NCBI GenBank assembly: GCA_014529385.2
Contig: CM043952.1
Span: 155,289,057-155,353,056 of the forward strand
DNA from: Adiantum capillus-veneris
Taxonomy: Eukaryota > Streptophyta > Polypodiopsida > Polypodiales > Pteridaceae
Reading direction: 5' to 3'
Length of the DNA: 64,000 nucleotides
Of this stretch, positions 1 to 10,570 are shown in pieces. Both the position numbers and the translations under genes were made by a program. Position 1 is the stretch's first letter; each line of letters opens with the position of its first letter. The notes under the pieces were generated by a model. The model was not told where the DNA came from, made no database searches, and saw nothing but the letters and a program-made list of their open reading frames with translations.

Positions 1-214
1 GTAATGATTTTACCAAGCAAGTGTACATGCATGAAATGCTCTAGATCCTAAATCATGATGTCCTACTTACTCTACTCCTACCTATCATGTGAAATGGTGA
101 TAATGGTGTTTTTGGTTGCTTTTTGGCCTCTCCGAACTCTTAAGCTCTCCTCTCACCGCTTCTACCACTCCAACTCCTACTCTAGAACTCAACTACCACC
201 TAAAACTACCTAAG
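1..214 (-). mobile_element. Fragment of a minus-strand LTR-element leader (copy of 5999-6212)
   Basis: These bases are nearly identical to 5999-6212, which lie in the leader next to the primer-binding site of a minus-strand LTR element. The match stops abruptly at about 214, where the truncated LTR end of the next element begins. No coding sequence is visible. I infer a broken second copy of the same leader; the strand is taken from the better preserved copy. Confidence 0.7.
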
Positions 215-290
215 CCCCAATTGAGCAGCACGGGAGCCTCGAAGGGTGCTTAGAGGCCGCTCTTCTTGTTGCCCACCTCGGACCGCCTGA
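213..290 (+). repeat. Truncated 5' LTR, last 78 bp
   Basis: Direct repeat of 5334-5411. The downstream copy ends in CA, as LTRs do; this copy ends in GA. It joins leader-type sequence on its left without a TG start, so most of the LTR has been lost. Confidence 0.65.
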
Positions 291-293
291 AAT

Positions 294-311
294 TGGTGCC
301 CCCACGGAGGA
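294..311 (+). promoter_or_regulatory. Candidate primer-binding site
   Basis: A TGG-initiated stretch (TGGTGCCCCCACGG) starts 3 nt after the LTR end, where a tRNA 3' end would pair. It is not the initiator-methionine type seen in several other elements here. The matching tRNA is not identified. Confidence 0.35.
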
Positions 312-603
312 ATGACTTTGTGCTTATTGTTGTTGTATTGCATGAATGCTTGAATTTTAGCATAATCAAGTAGATTATATGAATCATGAAAGCTTGTATG
401 ACCGAGTTAATTTCAAGGCAACAAAAAAATGATCTAGAATATGGTTTGGATTAGCATAACATAAGAAAGGGAAAAAACATTTTCACATAAGAATCTAGAA
501 TTCATGTTGAAAGACCTTTCCAAACTTTGTGTAGTCAGTTGATGTCATGAGAGAAAATGATTGTTTGGAACTAAACTTTGTGTGGTTCTAGCATTGAGAG
601 ACT

Positions 604-1404
604 ATGACACGCTATACCTTTGATGATATCCCAATCTTCTTCGGAAATCTAGGAGAAGATGTTGATGATTTTCTTGCTGATTTTAGAATGGTTTGTCGTA
701 TCCTTGGTAAAAGGGATGACATTGAAAAAGGGGATTTTCTATTGCTATGCCTTAGAGGCAACGCTGAGCAATGGTTGTGGAGTATGTCTTCTCAGATTGA
801 AGATGGGTATACCCAAATTTCCAAAGCTTTGAAGACTAGATTCTCTAAATTTCCAACAACGGAGAAAGCATGGGCTTCATTAGGGAGACTTCAACAACAT
901 GGTGAAGACTACTATGCTTATGAGGATATTTTTTCTCGACAATGGGGAAGATGTGGGTTTAGTTCTACATTTCCAGATTCTGTAAAAATGGAGCAATTTA
1001 TTTCGGGTTTGTCTCCTTTCCTAAAGACTAAGGTTACTTGTAGTGGACCCTCTACCTTTGAAGAAGGGGTCACTATTGCCCAAAGGAAGTTTCACAAGTA
1101 CTTCTACATCAAAAATGGTTTCCATCATGCTGGAAGAACCAACCATCATGAAAGTGTTTATATCAAGGAGCCATCTCCTTTGCCATACTTGTCTCCTTCT
1201 ACTCCGACAAATGTTGAAGAAGTTACTTACATGCCAAGTGATTATTCAAGTGCTAAAGTGTATGGCCAAGATTCAAATGTGGAATCTCTTTCTTCTACCT
1301 TTATCACAAGCATGAAAAAACTGACACAAGATATCTCAAATGGCATTGATGATTCAATAATGGATACATCCAACCTTTTGGCGGAGGATCAATTTCTAGT
1401 CTGA
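604..1404 (+). CDS. Gag-like capsid protein of an LTR retrotransposon
   Basis: The 266-residue ORF starts with an ATG 313 nt after the LTR end. Residues 10-190 have the pattern of the plant Retrotrans_gag family: an acidic start (FFGNLGEDVDDFLADF), a central LRGNAEQWLW block, then LQQHGEDYYAYEDIFSRQW and MEQFISGL. This protein would form the virus-like particle that packages the element RNA in the cytoplasm. No CCHC zinc knuckle follows. The TGA stop at 1402-1404 is followed in the same frame by another open stretch (1420-2097), so the original product was probably near 500 residues. The family assignment rests on motif pattern; the exact lineage is unknown. Confidence 0.72.
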   Translation: MTRYTFDDIPIFFGNLGEDVDDFLADFRMVCRILGKRDDIEKGDFLLLCLRGNAEQWLWSMSSQIEDGYTQISKALKTRFSKFPTTEKAWASLGRLQQHGEDYYAYEDIFSRQWGRCGFSSTFPDSVKMEQFISGLSPFLKTKVTCSGPSTFEEGVTIAQRKFHKYFYIKNGFHHAGRTNHHESVYIKEPSPLPYLSPSTPTNVEEVTYMPSDYSSAKVYGQDSNVESLSSTFITSMKKLTQDISNGIDDSIMDTSNLLAEDQFLV

Positions 1405-1419
1405 GCAGACGAATCATTT

Positions 1420-2097
1420 GTGCAACATGACTCTATGGAGAATGAAGACCTTGAAGGTAACCTTGATCTTACGGAATGTTCTGAGAGTGTATCTTGTCTA
1501 AAAGAAGAGAGTGAAGAAGAAGATGAAATCATACGTGGGGACATCATAGACCACATTGATCATAAAGAGATGATTGTGTACATGGAATTCCAACTCCAAA
1601 ACAAAGTAGAAGAGTGTGAGTTGAATCCATGTGAGGATAATCTTCAAGAAGTGTTTGAGGATGTGGAAAAGCATTGGTATGACCCATGTATATTAAACAT
1701 GGAGGAGCCTATCATGAAAGAAGCCAAAGTTTTCACAAAATCAAATAGTAATCCATCAACCTTTGAGGTGGTACAATGTGAGGAGTTACAACCTTGCCAA
1801 AGGGGGGGCTTAGAAGGGGATGAAGAACATGGGAGAGTAGTAAAAAATAAAATCATAAGAGGAAACTATCAGAAGGGTATCATTCTCTCCAATGGTGTTT
1901 CAGTGGGTGGCTCTTCATTCATGGGACAATCTCTTAGCAAGAAAATCCAAGCTTTTGAAGCCCCAATCATCTTCACATTGGGTTTCACCTCTTCAAATTC
2001 AACTTCTCCTCTCTTCACATATACCTTTCATCGGGGGCACCATACCTTCTTAAGTGGAAGAGGACATGAATACTTGGTGATGAACGGATGTTTCTAA
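1420..2097 (+). CDS. Acidic in-frame continuation of the gag-like ORF
   Basis: This 225-residue stretch is in the same frame as 604-1404, 15 nt beyond its TGA. It is rich in Glu and Asp near its start (EESEEEDEI) and has no motif I recognise. The shared frame suggests that one stop mutation split a longer ORF, or that readthrough is used. The first ATG is at 1420, but a true start there is doubtful. Confidence 0.45.
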   Translation: MQHDSMENEDLEGNLDLTECSESVSCLKEESEEEDEIIRGDIIDHIDHKEMIVYMEFQLQNKVEECELNPCEDNLQEVFEDVEKHWYDPCILNMEEPIMKEAKVFTKSNSNPSTFEVVQCEELQPCQRGGLEGDEEHGRVVKNKIIRGNYQKGIILSNGVSVGGSSFMGQSLSKKIQAFEAPIIFTLGFTSSNSTSPLFTYTFHRGHHTFLSGRGHEYLVMNGCF

Positions 2098-2306
2098 CCC
2101 TTCTTTATTTGGTTCTTTGGTGTATGGAGGCCGCAAATTGTGATGCTTCTGGTTTTCATCATAGATGAAAAACTTGCTGATTGCTACATGTGGATATTTC
2201 ATCAATCAATACCAACATCTATTCTCTTCCAATGTGTTGGAAGCAATAGAAACTTTCGTCTTTTATCTACTTATGTGGTAAACTATTTGCAATAGCAGTT
2301 GGAAGC

Positions 2307-2783
2307 ATGGATCAAGATTTCCTAAATCATGAAGGTCATAGAATTTTTGACTTGATGAGCCTACCCAGGTTGAATGAATTTTATGAGCTACAGTTCAGGA
2401 ATTTGCTCATACAAGCTGTTGAAGATCGTAGCAGATACATCAACTTTACACAAGAGGAAGAGCAACCAATCTTTTATATCACATTCATTGTGATAGATGC
2501 AATGATGGACAACAATAGAATCTATAAGTTTCTTCAACCGAAATCAGTAAGTAATTCCATACCATACATCTCTCTTTGGGAAAGATATTTCAAGATCTTT
2601 GATCCTGGGGGTTGCTTATGGAAACTTTCTCAACGGAGGAGGTTTACTCCGTCAGTTCATTACATCCTGCTATTGTCTCTGAGAACCTTTCATATCACAC
2701 AAGGTTTGTTAATCATACAACAAAGGTTCTTCAAAGATGAGAGCAGACAAAGACAGACATTACAAAATCTACATGTTGTATGA
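2307..2783 (+). CDS. Unrecognised ORF at the 3' end of the element interior
   Basis: A 158-residue ORF begins ATG GAT CAA and ends 33 nt before the polypurine tract. It is in a different frame from the gag-like ORF. I see no catalytic motif, membrane segment or zinc site. It may be an element-specific protein or a chance ORF. Confidence 0.3.
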   Translation: MDQDFLNHEGHRIFDLMSLPRLNEFYELQFRNLLIQAVEDRSRYINFTQEEEQPIFYITFIVIDAMMDNNRIYKFLQPKSVSNSIPYISLWERYFKIFDPGGCLWKLSQRRRFTPSVHYILLLSLRTFHITQGLLIIQQRFFKDESRQRQTLQNLHVV

Positions 2784-2816
2784 TCGGATAAATGGTACAT
2801 GAATGTACCATTAGCT

Positions 2817-2826
2817 AAGGGGGGGG
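2817..2826 (+). promoter_or_regulatory. Polypurine tract
   Basis: AAGGGGGGGG lies directly before the inferred start of the long LTR. In LTR elements this tract primes plus-strand DNA synthesis. The following bases are CTAATAATAG rather than TG, so the exact LTR start is uncertain by a few bases. Confidence 0.55.
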
Positions 2827-2827
2827 C

Positions 2828-5411
2828 TAATAATAGCCGTTTTTCGGCTTTCCATAATTGCCATAGTAAGCTACCTCATCCTATCAAATCACTCAAACAT
2901 TTTGGTTTTCCCTACCATTTCACTGTACATAGGCATATGTGAGTTAGGGACTTTCTCCATATTTTTTTAAAAACCCTCAATTAGCTAGTCACTAGTCTAA
3001 TTGAGCCAAAAAAATAAAAAATATAAGTATATTATGGCCCATTTGTTGTGTAAATATTTCATTTTATATAGGACCTCAATAAAAGATTTTTTCATAATTA
3101 CTTTGGTATTTATTTAAATATTTATACCTATGGTGTGTTATTTATGCTATGTACATTGACTCACCATTACCATATTTTTTCTTACCATTTTGCATACTCT
3201 TTATTCCATATAAAAATAATTTCATGCAAGCTTCTCTTATTTTTGGCGTAACTCCATCCCAACAAAAATCCAAAAAAACTAGTTCTATTTATGTGTATAT
3301 TTTTTCACTATTGTAATTTTTTCCTTCCTACATCTATTCTCTATTACTCTCATAAATTAGACCACCAAAAATATTCATCTTTTTATGGTAGACTTATAAT
3401 GAGAGAGATTTATTTTGACCCCTTTATATTTTTTCCACCTATATTATTTATATTTGACATGTACATATTTTTTTTAGACCCCTCAATATTTGATTTCCTT
3501 AGTTGTACTATTCATTTATATCATAATCTCAACAATATCTTCAATTATAGACCTACCAAATAAGGTCAAGGGTATGTGGAATGCATGCATGCACCATCGG
3601 GGTCTCACTCTTGGAGATATTCAAAAGAATCTTCCAAAGAAGGACCTCACAAGGACCTTGTGCTATGGAAAAAACAGTCGGTTTTGCTGAATTTTTAAAG
3701 ATAACATGCTTCCCAAATTTGAAAAGGTGATACAAACAAAAGTTGTAGCTCGTGAGCTGAAATTTCACCTCAAATTTTTTCATATTTTTGTGAACTACGA
3801 GTTTCGAGCTATGATTTTATTTGTGGACCCCAGTTTGCCCATGCTATGCAGCCACACTCCCTCTTCCACTTTATCATTTTCCTCTTTCACACACACTCCT
3901 CCCTCTCCTTCCCACTCCCAAACCTGCAACTCCCATGTCCTAATTCACCCTCTTCACCATTGCCACATCTCTCACACCTCCATAGCCTTCATCCTCCATT
4001 TCTACACCCTATGTGTCCCCCTTTCTATCTACATATATGTCCATATTACCATACTCTCTTCAGCTTTGTAAAGAACTTCAAAAAATTAGCAAAAATCCAA
4101 GGATAACCTCTGTAAATGAAGGCTTTTATCATGAATTTTCCAAGGTTTGAAGATAACATAGCTTCATCGACACGCGTTACTTCGCCATGCTGACCGTTTC
4201 TTCTACTGGTGCTGTAAAGAGGTGAATGTCAACTTCTCCAAGCTTCAACCTTGCTTTACAAGCTTATCCCTTCTTGAACTTTTCTCATCATATATCTCAC
4301 CATTTGGTGAATGATTTTGTAGTGATAATTACTAACTACTAACCACTAACCTTATTGTAAAATGCACCCTCTACTAGAGTAGGCACTCCCAAATTATTCA
4401 CTCAATCCTCTCTCCTTTCATCCTCAATAATTCTCTTCCCTTGAGCCCACATCCATGTGACTCAAAGGACAAGAGAGACCCACCCTCATTAAAAAAAAAT
4501 AAAAAATGCATAATCTTTTATTCCTTCAAAGAAACTTGATTAGGCCTAATCCAAATCGGGGCTTCTAAAACCTATAAATAGAGCCCTTCTCTCCCTTGTA
4601 AATCATCACATGATAACACTACACCACACCATTCTCAACACATAACACACCACTCTTCAAGCCTAGTTGTGTAGAGTGTGTGCATCGTGAGTGCTCTATT
4701 CCATCATTACACATAGGTGCATGGAGAAGCTTGAAGTTAGTTATGCCATCTAGAGGAGTGGAGTGTATGCCATACTCTTCACCACACTTGTAGCCTACTC
4801 TTGTGCATAAATAAGATTTATAGTTTTGGGTGCAATTGTATGCTGCAACTACGACTCTTCTCTCCAAATTGACTTGATAAGTTGGCTAATGAGGTGGTTG
4901 AAGGTATATTGTCCTTGAAGTTTGTTGTGTCATTTCATGCTTGGTGGTTTGAGGGCTTGTTGAATTGTTTTCCTAAAAGTTCAATTGTAAGAGGGTGCTC
5001 GGTGAGAGGGCTCCCGTGACCCTAAGACAATTTGTGTATTGACAACAAGGTCAAGTTTTGTGTTGTCTCTCTATGTCTCATCAAGCTTTGTGTGCATCTA
5101 GTCTTTAAGGCTAAGACTGAGTTGCTCAAGTTGATTTGTGATCTTTACCTCTCTTGTGTGTGGTGAATGTTTGTGTTTGGCGTGTGTGGCTATCTTGCAT
5201 TCCCCTCTCTTTGTGCGGTTGAGTACAAGGAGATATCACGTGCGTCCTAGTTCGCATCTACAACTAGGTGGTGTCCCTTTTCTTGTTTGGTTTCTGGCTG
5301 TGGGTTGTTGTTATCTCTGATTGTGCTTGCTACAGCCCCAATTGAGCAGCACGGGAGCCTCGAAGTGTGTATAGAGGCCGCTCTTCTTGTTGGCCGCCCC
5401 GGACCGCCTCA
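2828..5411 (+). repeat. 3' LTR, about 2.6 kb
   Basis: Inferred from the polypurine tract on the left and the CA-ending repeat (5334-5411) on the right. It contains a clear TATA box at 4573-4580 and no convincing coding sequence; the short ORFs in its AT-rich 5' half and pyrimidine-rich middle look like chance. The bases 3' of the TATA box (R-U5) would span about 800 bp. Confidence 0.6.
4573..4580 (+). promoter_or_regulatory. TATA box of the LTR promoter
   Basis: TATAAATA within CCTATAAATAGAGCCC, a strong plant TATA context, inside the long LTR. It would start outward transcription to the right near 4605. Confidence 0.6.
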
Positions 5412-6388
5412 ACGCGTAGGATGTCTTTTTGGCATGTTTAACCCGAGACTTGTCCCACAGCTTCCCCTTGATGTCAATAACCCAACAGTATGCTTAGATT
5501 TTGTTTTGGATGTCAAAAGTCCCAAATTTCAGCTGTTTTTCCTTTTTTAGTCAAAAGTGCTAAAGTCTGCTTTGAACCCAATTTTCTTACCCAAATGAGG
5601 TGAAACCCCTTTCCGTCACTCAATATATCATGCAAGACATGCTCATGCTGCCATCTTATGGTTTTGGTCCCAAAATAATGTTTTGGCACTATTTGGGTAG
5701 GATGTCTGGCAATTTCAGTCTATTTGGCCTTATCCTGTCAAGATATGGACAAATTTCCACTTTCCACTTCAAATTAGGGTAAACCCTACCTTTTGAACAC
5801 ACTGGTCAACTCAAAATCCCAAAATTCCTCCCAGATTAGCCTGTAGACATCCTACGTGTAGGATGTCTCCTGCTTAAAATTAAAGTTTTTTTCTGACAGG
5901 AATGCTCCTGATGCTCTGTAGATCTATCAGAAACACTCACAGTAACTTTTGGACTTCAATTAGGCTTTCAAACACACCTTTGCGTCTTTTACAAACTTGT
6001 AATGATTTTACCACGAAAGTGTACATGCATGAAATGCTCTAGATCCTAAATCATGATGTCCTACTTACTCTACTCCTACCTATCATGTGAAATGGTGATA
6101 ATGGTGTTTTTGGTTGCTTTTTGGCCTCTCCGGACTCTCAAGCTCTCCTCTCACCGCTTCTACCACTCCAACTCCTACTCTAGAACTCAACTACCACGTA
6201 AAACTACCTAAGTCTACCTCATCTACCTAAGTCGAAGGATCTAGGCCAGACACCCTCATTCTAAACTCCCTCTAAGACCTAGAGAGTCCTCCACCCTCTG
6301 ATCCTATCTAAATGTAAAGGGAGACTCTTGGCAAGCCATAAATACCAATCCTCAAGGATTAGTCTCCGTCACCTACCTAAGGTTTTCG

Positions 6389-6406
6389 TCCCCGGCAGCG
6401 GCGCCA
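6389..6406 (-). promoter_or_regulatory. Primer-binding site (minus strand)
   Basis: The minus strand reads TGGCGCCGCTGCCGGGGA, the PBS class typical of many plant Ty3/gypsy elements. It lies 1 nt from the LTR end (TGTTGG on the plus strand at 6408). Confidence 0.85.
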
Positions 6407-7132
6407 ATGTTGGACGGATACGCCGCGACGGATGTCAGCACAGCGAGAACTCACCTAACATGTAATGTACACTAAGGATGAAGCTCGACTCGCAAGCGCG
6501 TGGAAGCAAGGATAAGGTGTCAACCTACACTCGAACGACTCCTAACCAATTCCTGAAGAGGTCTCTACCAATTGTCTAAGTCACAGCCTTCAAGAGTGCA
6601 AGAGAGGAAACTTCCTACAATGCTTTCTAGAGCCGAACACCCATCAAACAATCTCGAAACACCATAGAACTTGAAGGAGACCCTACTAATACCAATAGGT
6701 CACTCTCTCTAAGGTCTATGAACCAAAATCTCGACCCCAAACACCCAGTGTAGAAACACGTAGGATGTCTGGCCAAAATCTGCAGGTCTTCGTTTTCGAA
6801 ATCTAAAGTGCCTAATGTGTAGCTCTACTCAATGTGAACGCGTGGATATGCTGCAATGCAAAATCGGACAGCGTATGCTCACCCAAACAACCGATGAAGC
6901 TCGTAGAAGGAGCTCGCAAAGCCAGACCGTACGCGCGCAATGTTGGTATTGGCGCGTAGCTCTAGTCGGGGGCAACACGTTGCACTTCTTCACACTCGAT
7001 TCTGACCACCGGAGCACACGTAGCGTCAAGATGAAGCTCACACTCTCTCTCTCGTAATCAGTACGCTCACTCACAGACTTCCAACTTGTTTTTCAAATGA
7101 CAGAAAGGTTTTTCATTAAGGTCAAAAAGTGG

Positions 7133-7140
7133 TATATATA
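7133..7140 (-). promoter_or_regulatory. Candidate TATA box of the minus-strand LTR
   Basis: TATATATA on the minus strand, about 725 bp from the PBS-side LTR end. Its position fits a U3 promoter driving transcription leftward. Confidence 0.4.
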
Positions 7141-7357
7141 CCTTACAACTTCTCAAACCCTAAAGTTACAAAATCAACCATCTACTCAATCTAGCTATCA
7201 AAACTGGGATACAATCTGGAAACTGTTGTAAGTCCCAATAATTACAAGGTGAAAAATCGGGTTTTCCTTAATGAATGAATAATTTACAAAAATAATAGTC
7301 CTCCGAGTAGTTAGATGCCGTGGGGTGTGTCCAGCTTCTAACAAGTTTGTGTTTCTT

Positions 7358-7830
7358 CTAGATACTACACTCAAAAGCTTTGATGTAATGATTTTTGACA
7401 CATTTGACAAAGTCCACCTTCATTGTGACGTTAAAAGGAACACTGCCTGGAATTTCCTCTCCTTGTGCAGGTTGTTCTCCAAGGTTAGTTGTCGTCACTA
7501 CAGGATCTACGAAGTTAATATTTGGCTTTGGGAACTCTTCACTTAAAGACACAGAGCTATATATCTGGTGTCTCTTGCCACCCTTTTTGGCGAGCTCTTC
7601 TCTCAAACGCTTTGCAACTCTGCAGGTGCCTGAGGATGTTCACATTTCTTACAACTGTTTTTAGCGCTACCAAGAAAATGATCCCTAATACATGGTGCAC
7701 CGCCTGATTTTGTTGTGTGATAAAATTTACATTGCCACTCCATATATCGGCCACATATGTTGTGAGCATAATCCCACTCTTTTCCACGAGCTTTTTGATT
7801 CTTTGGCTTCTTCATACCACTTGTGCCCAC
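7358..7830 (-). pseudogene. BED-type zinc finger fragment of a hAT transposase
   Basis: From an ATG at 7830 the minus strand encodes a basic start (MKKPKNQKARGKEWDYAH), then a BED-finger-like block: QCKFYH, SGG, IRDHFLG, SCKKCEH. In BED fingers the first pair is CxxC and the second is H..C; here one cysteine appears as His. A one-base frameshift near 7615 moves to the frame with LREELAKKGGKR, as usual after BED fingers in plant hAT proteins, and that frame stops at 7358. No hAT dimerisation domain is present. BED fingers bind element ends in the nucleus. This is a broken N-terminal fragment; the assignment is by motif pattern. Confidence 0.5.
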
Positions 7831-7842
7831 ATTTTACTCCAT

Positions 7843-9849
7843 TGCTTTTAAATTAAAACTGAACACAAAAGAACAAGATGTTCCGTTTTTGAAACATTTT
7901 TCTTATTTTCAATATATATTATAATTTAAGAACCATTCAATATGAAAGTAACCATGATGCACAATATGAGATTTTCAATGCACGCTATATAGTCAATCCA
8001 CATATCGATCACCTATATTGTGAGCAACCATACACATTGCAATGTAGTCTATGCATGACATAATAACTATAACAATGCTATGAATCTCTCTATGCAATTA
8101 TTATTATAATGATTATGTATATTTTCACTTTGATTTGCAAACAATAAGACACATCTAATTTCATTTGCTACAAAAAAACAAACAAAAGCAATAAAATATA
8201 TGATTGGTCATTTCATGCACTAATAATCTATTGCAATACATAATGCACTCTCTATATAAACCAATGCATGAACTAACGCAAAATAAATCTTCAATATAAT
8301 CACTCAATTGAGGACTACTCGTACCTAGTGAAGGATTGTAGCCCACCCATGCAACCAATTCAATATATACAAGCTATTTTAACCCAATCAAGGATTATAG
8401 CTCTTATGTTGTGGAGTGACAAGTGTAAATCAACTCAAATGCAAGACTTCAAGGATCTTTATATGCCTGGTACACTAGTGTAGGACATCCGACCCTTGAC
8501 TATCGACTCATCATTTATATATGCTCATCTTCTAAAACCAATTACAGCCCTCATTTGGATCAATGGCTTCTTCGCAATGAGCATGACTCTCCAAGTTTTC
8601 AGTTGTTCTGGTTTCGTACCTTTATGTCGGTAAACGAATTAATTTTTTTTTAGAAGTGGTTACCGAATTAAGAATCATGTTCAGTCCAAAAAATGACATG
8701 TGACTCTGTAACCTTAGGTCAATTCACAAGGAGATAACTATACCCGGCACTCGGATACACTCCGAAAGGATTTACCTAGCTAAAAGACTGGGGTTAGCAC
8801 ACTATTTACTATATATAATTACTCCTGCCGGGCTTTTTCATTGTCCCGGCGGGCCTGCCGGGCTTCTGCATATACCCGGTAGGCCCATCAGGAAAATGAA
8901 AAAGCCCGGCGGGCCCCGCACGGAAAAATGAAAAACCTGGAGGGCTAACCGGCTCTATAGGTTTTTGCAGGTCAAAATCAAAGTCACGTTAACAATTAAC
9001 GTGATCACATGATTTTTTCGTGTAAATACTAGAGTTATTGACGTAATCACGCGATCATGATTACGTTAATGAAATCCCTGCTTGCAAGTAGCAAGCTTAC
9101 AGGTTTGCAGTGTTTTTGGGACACATACACGTCCATAGAGCTACTCAGTTAGGAGTGAGCCAGTTTGGAAGGCTTTTGGCATTGCATGTAGACCATTTGT
9201 GGATTTTGCTACTGAGATAGTTTCTATAATCATGCGTATTTGGTGAGATTTTCTGAGTTTTTGCTCAGTTTCCAAGGAAAACTCTACGAGATTTTTCCCA
9301 AAATTTCTCGCCATGGTTTATGCGTATTTGCAGTTTGCTCTCTAACGGTATAGTGGTCGATATATTCCCACTTTGACAATGATTGGGTGTTTACTCTCAC
9401 TTTTGACAGGCTTTGTCAATTTGGACACGGTTTAGTGTTCTTGTACCCACACTCGCAGGAGTGTGGATTTGTGTATGCTTGTGTGGCTACAATACATGCT
9501 AGTCAAAGGTTTCACAGGTTTTTGCATATTTTTGCAGGCAATTTCTCTTGTGGGACGCGTTTTAAGCTAGTTTGCTCTCTACTTGCGTATATGGTTATGC
9601 TCTTTACGCTCAGTTGAGCAGTTTGTCCGAGTTTATGCTCGTAGATTTTGCAGATTGTGGAGTTGTTTTATGCATATGTGAGCATCAATTTTGATGCGAT
9701 TGATCATGCTTTTGAGCATTGTGTAGTGGTCGAGCTACCTCCCACTTTGTTTGCCAGATATGTATGCCTATTGCAGAGGCTAGTGAGCTTGATCGTTTTC
9801 TCACCTTCTTTGCTTGAGATAGTGGTTTGCTCTTGGGTGGGAGAGTCTT
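7843..9849. other. Region without a recognisable gene
   Basis: About 2 kb of AT-rich sequence. Scattered ORFs of 60-86 codons lack motifs. The notable content is the hairpin cluster at 8824-9066. The stretch 9390-9850 may be decayed copia gag upstream of the zinc knuckle at about 9930, but I cannot support that by motif. Confidence 0.5.
8824..9066. repeat. Cluster of three hairpins, the first GC-rich
   Basis: Arms at 8828-8842 and 8895-8909 are perfect 15-bp complements (CCGGGCTTTTTCATT) and extend to 19 bp with one mismatch; the loop repeats CCCGGCGGGC-like words. Next come 8985-8992 with 8996-9003 (CACGTTAA arms), and 9041-9049 with 9058-9066 (ACGTAATCA arms). The GC-rich part stands out from its AT-rich surroundings. 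It could be a foldback element or a cassette of subterminal repeats. Confidence 0.6.
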
Positions 9850-10570
9850 GTGATCTCGCGCTTTGTTTTCCAAAGTTTTGGCATGGATATGGAGACACTT
9901 CAGATTAGGGGCGGTTCTCGCTCACGATCGCGACTGACATGTTGGCATTGCGGCCACGATGGGCATATTAGGCATCGTTGCTTCAGGCATATGAGGCATC
10001 AGAAGAGGCAGATGCATGGTGCTACAATGAGGACAGATGCTAGAGAGTATGCATGTGACAAGCATGTCACTTTTGAGTCTAGCTTGACTTCAAACTACTT
10101 AATTTGTGTCTTGGGATAGCACATTGTCTACGCGTTTTCTATTGGACGAGCATGTAGTTTTTCATGTGATTCCACGTCGTGCTTTGTTTTTGTCTTTCTC
10201 TAGTGGGAGACTTGTTTGTGTGTAGTTTGCCGATGGTTTAGCATATGACATAGAGGGTGCTACAGATGTATGCATGTATTTACCTAGTGGTTCATTGCTT
10301 ATGCTACGAGATGTATGTTATGTACTAGGACTCAGCCAAAGTCTCATTTTAGTGCGTCAGTTACAGAATAGTGGATATTGTGTATTGCTTAGAGAGTGAT
10401 CATTTCAGATGCATAAGGGATCATTGGTGATAGCCAGAGGTGCTAGGAGTGGTCTGGTATACCCTTTGCATATTTCTAACACACAAGGCGGTGCACTCTC
10501 TGTGTATTTGCAGCCATATTTGGAGCGAGAGACAAAGCGTGTCTCTTTTGCGGATGTGTTGCATGGAGAG
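9850..10570 (+). pseudogene. Ty1/copia gag-protease-preintegrase remnant
   Basis: A CCHC zinc knuckle, CWHCGHDGHIRHRC, is at about residues 31-44 of the ORF starting at 9850; it would bind element RNA. Downstream a different frame reads WDSTLSTR, where copia proteases have a DS..TRH-type active site. After stops comes DVCYVLGLSQSLILVRQLQN and then LVIARGARSGLVYPL, matching the region between copia protease and integrase (usually DVRYVPGLKRNLIS and so on). Several stops and frameshifts are present, and the integrase core is absent. Confidence 0.65.

Larger units (their letters stand above)
213..5411 (+). mobile_element. Gag-only LTR retrotransposon with long 3' LTR and truncated 5' LTR
   Basis: The 78 bp at 213-290 recur at 5334-5411 (about 90% identical by eye), so they are the 3' ends of two LTRs. 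The interior (291-2827) holds a gag-like reading frame from 604 and two weaker ORFs, then a polypurine tract at 2817-2826 and a long 3' LTR. I see no protease, reverse transcriptase, RNase H or integrase motifs. Such gag-only elements are known in plants and must borrow pol from a partner. The 5' LTR is missing all but its last 78 bp, so this copy lacks its own promoter. Confidence 0.7.
5412..7342 (-). mobile_element. 5' part of a minus-strand LTR retrotransposon (leader, PBS and LTR)
   Basis: On the minus strand an LTR ending CCAACA is followed after one T by a perfect plant-type PBS, then by about 980 bp of untranslated leader (5412-6388). No gag or pol remains; the leader stops at the LTR end of the upstream plus-strand element. 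The right edge of the LTR is not fixed, because no second LTR is in the window; a TAACA ending at 7342 is one possible boundary. Confidence 0.65.

Noticed and set aside
3291-4106. Phe-, Ser- and Pro-rich ORFs in the long LTR of the first element
   Set aside because: AT-rich and pyrimidine-rich sequence leaves frames open by chance; they overlap in several frames and show no motif.
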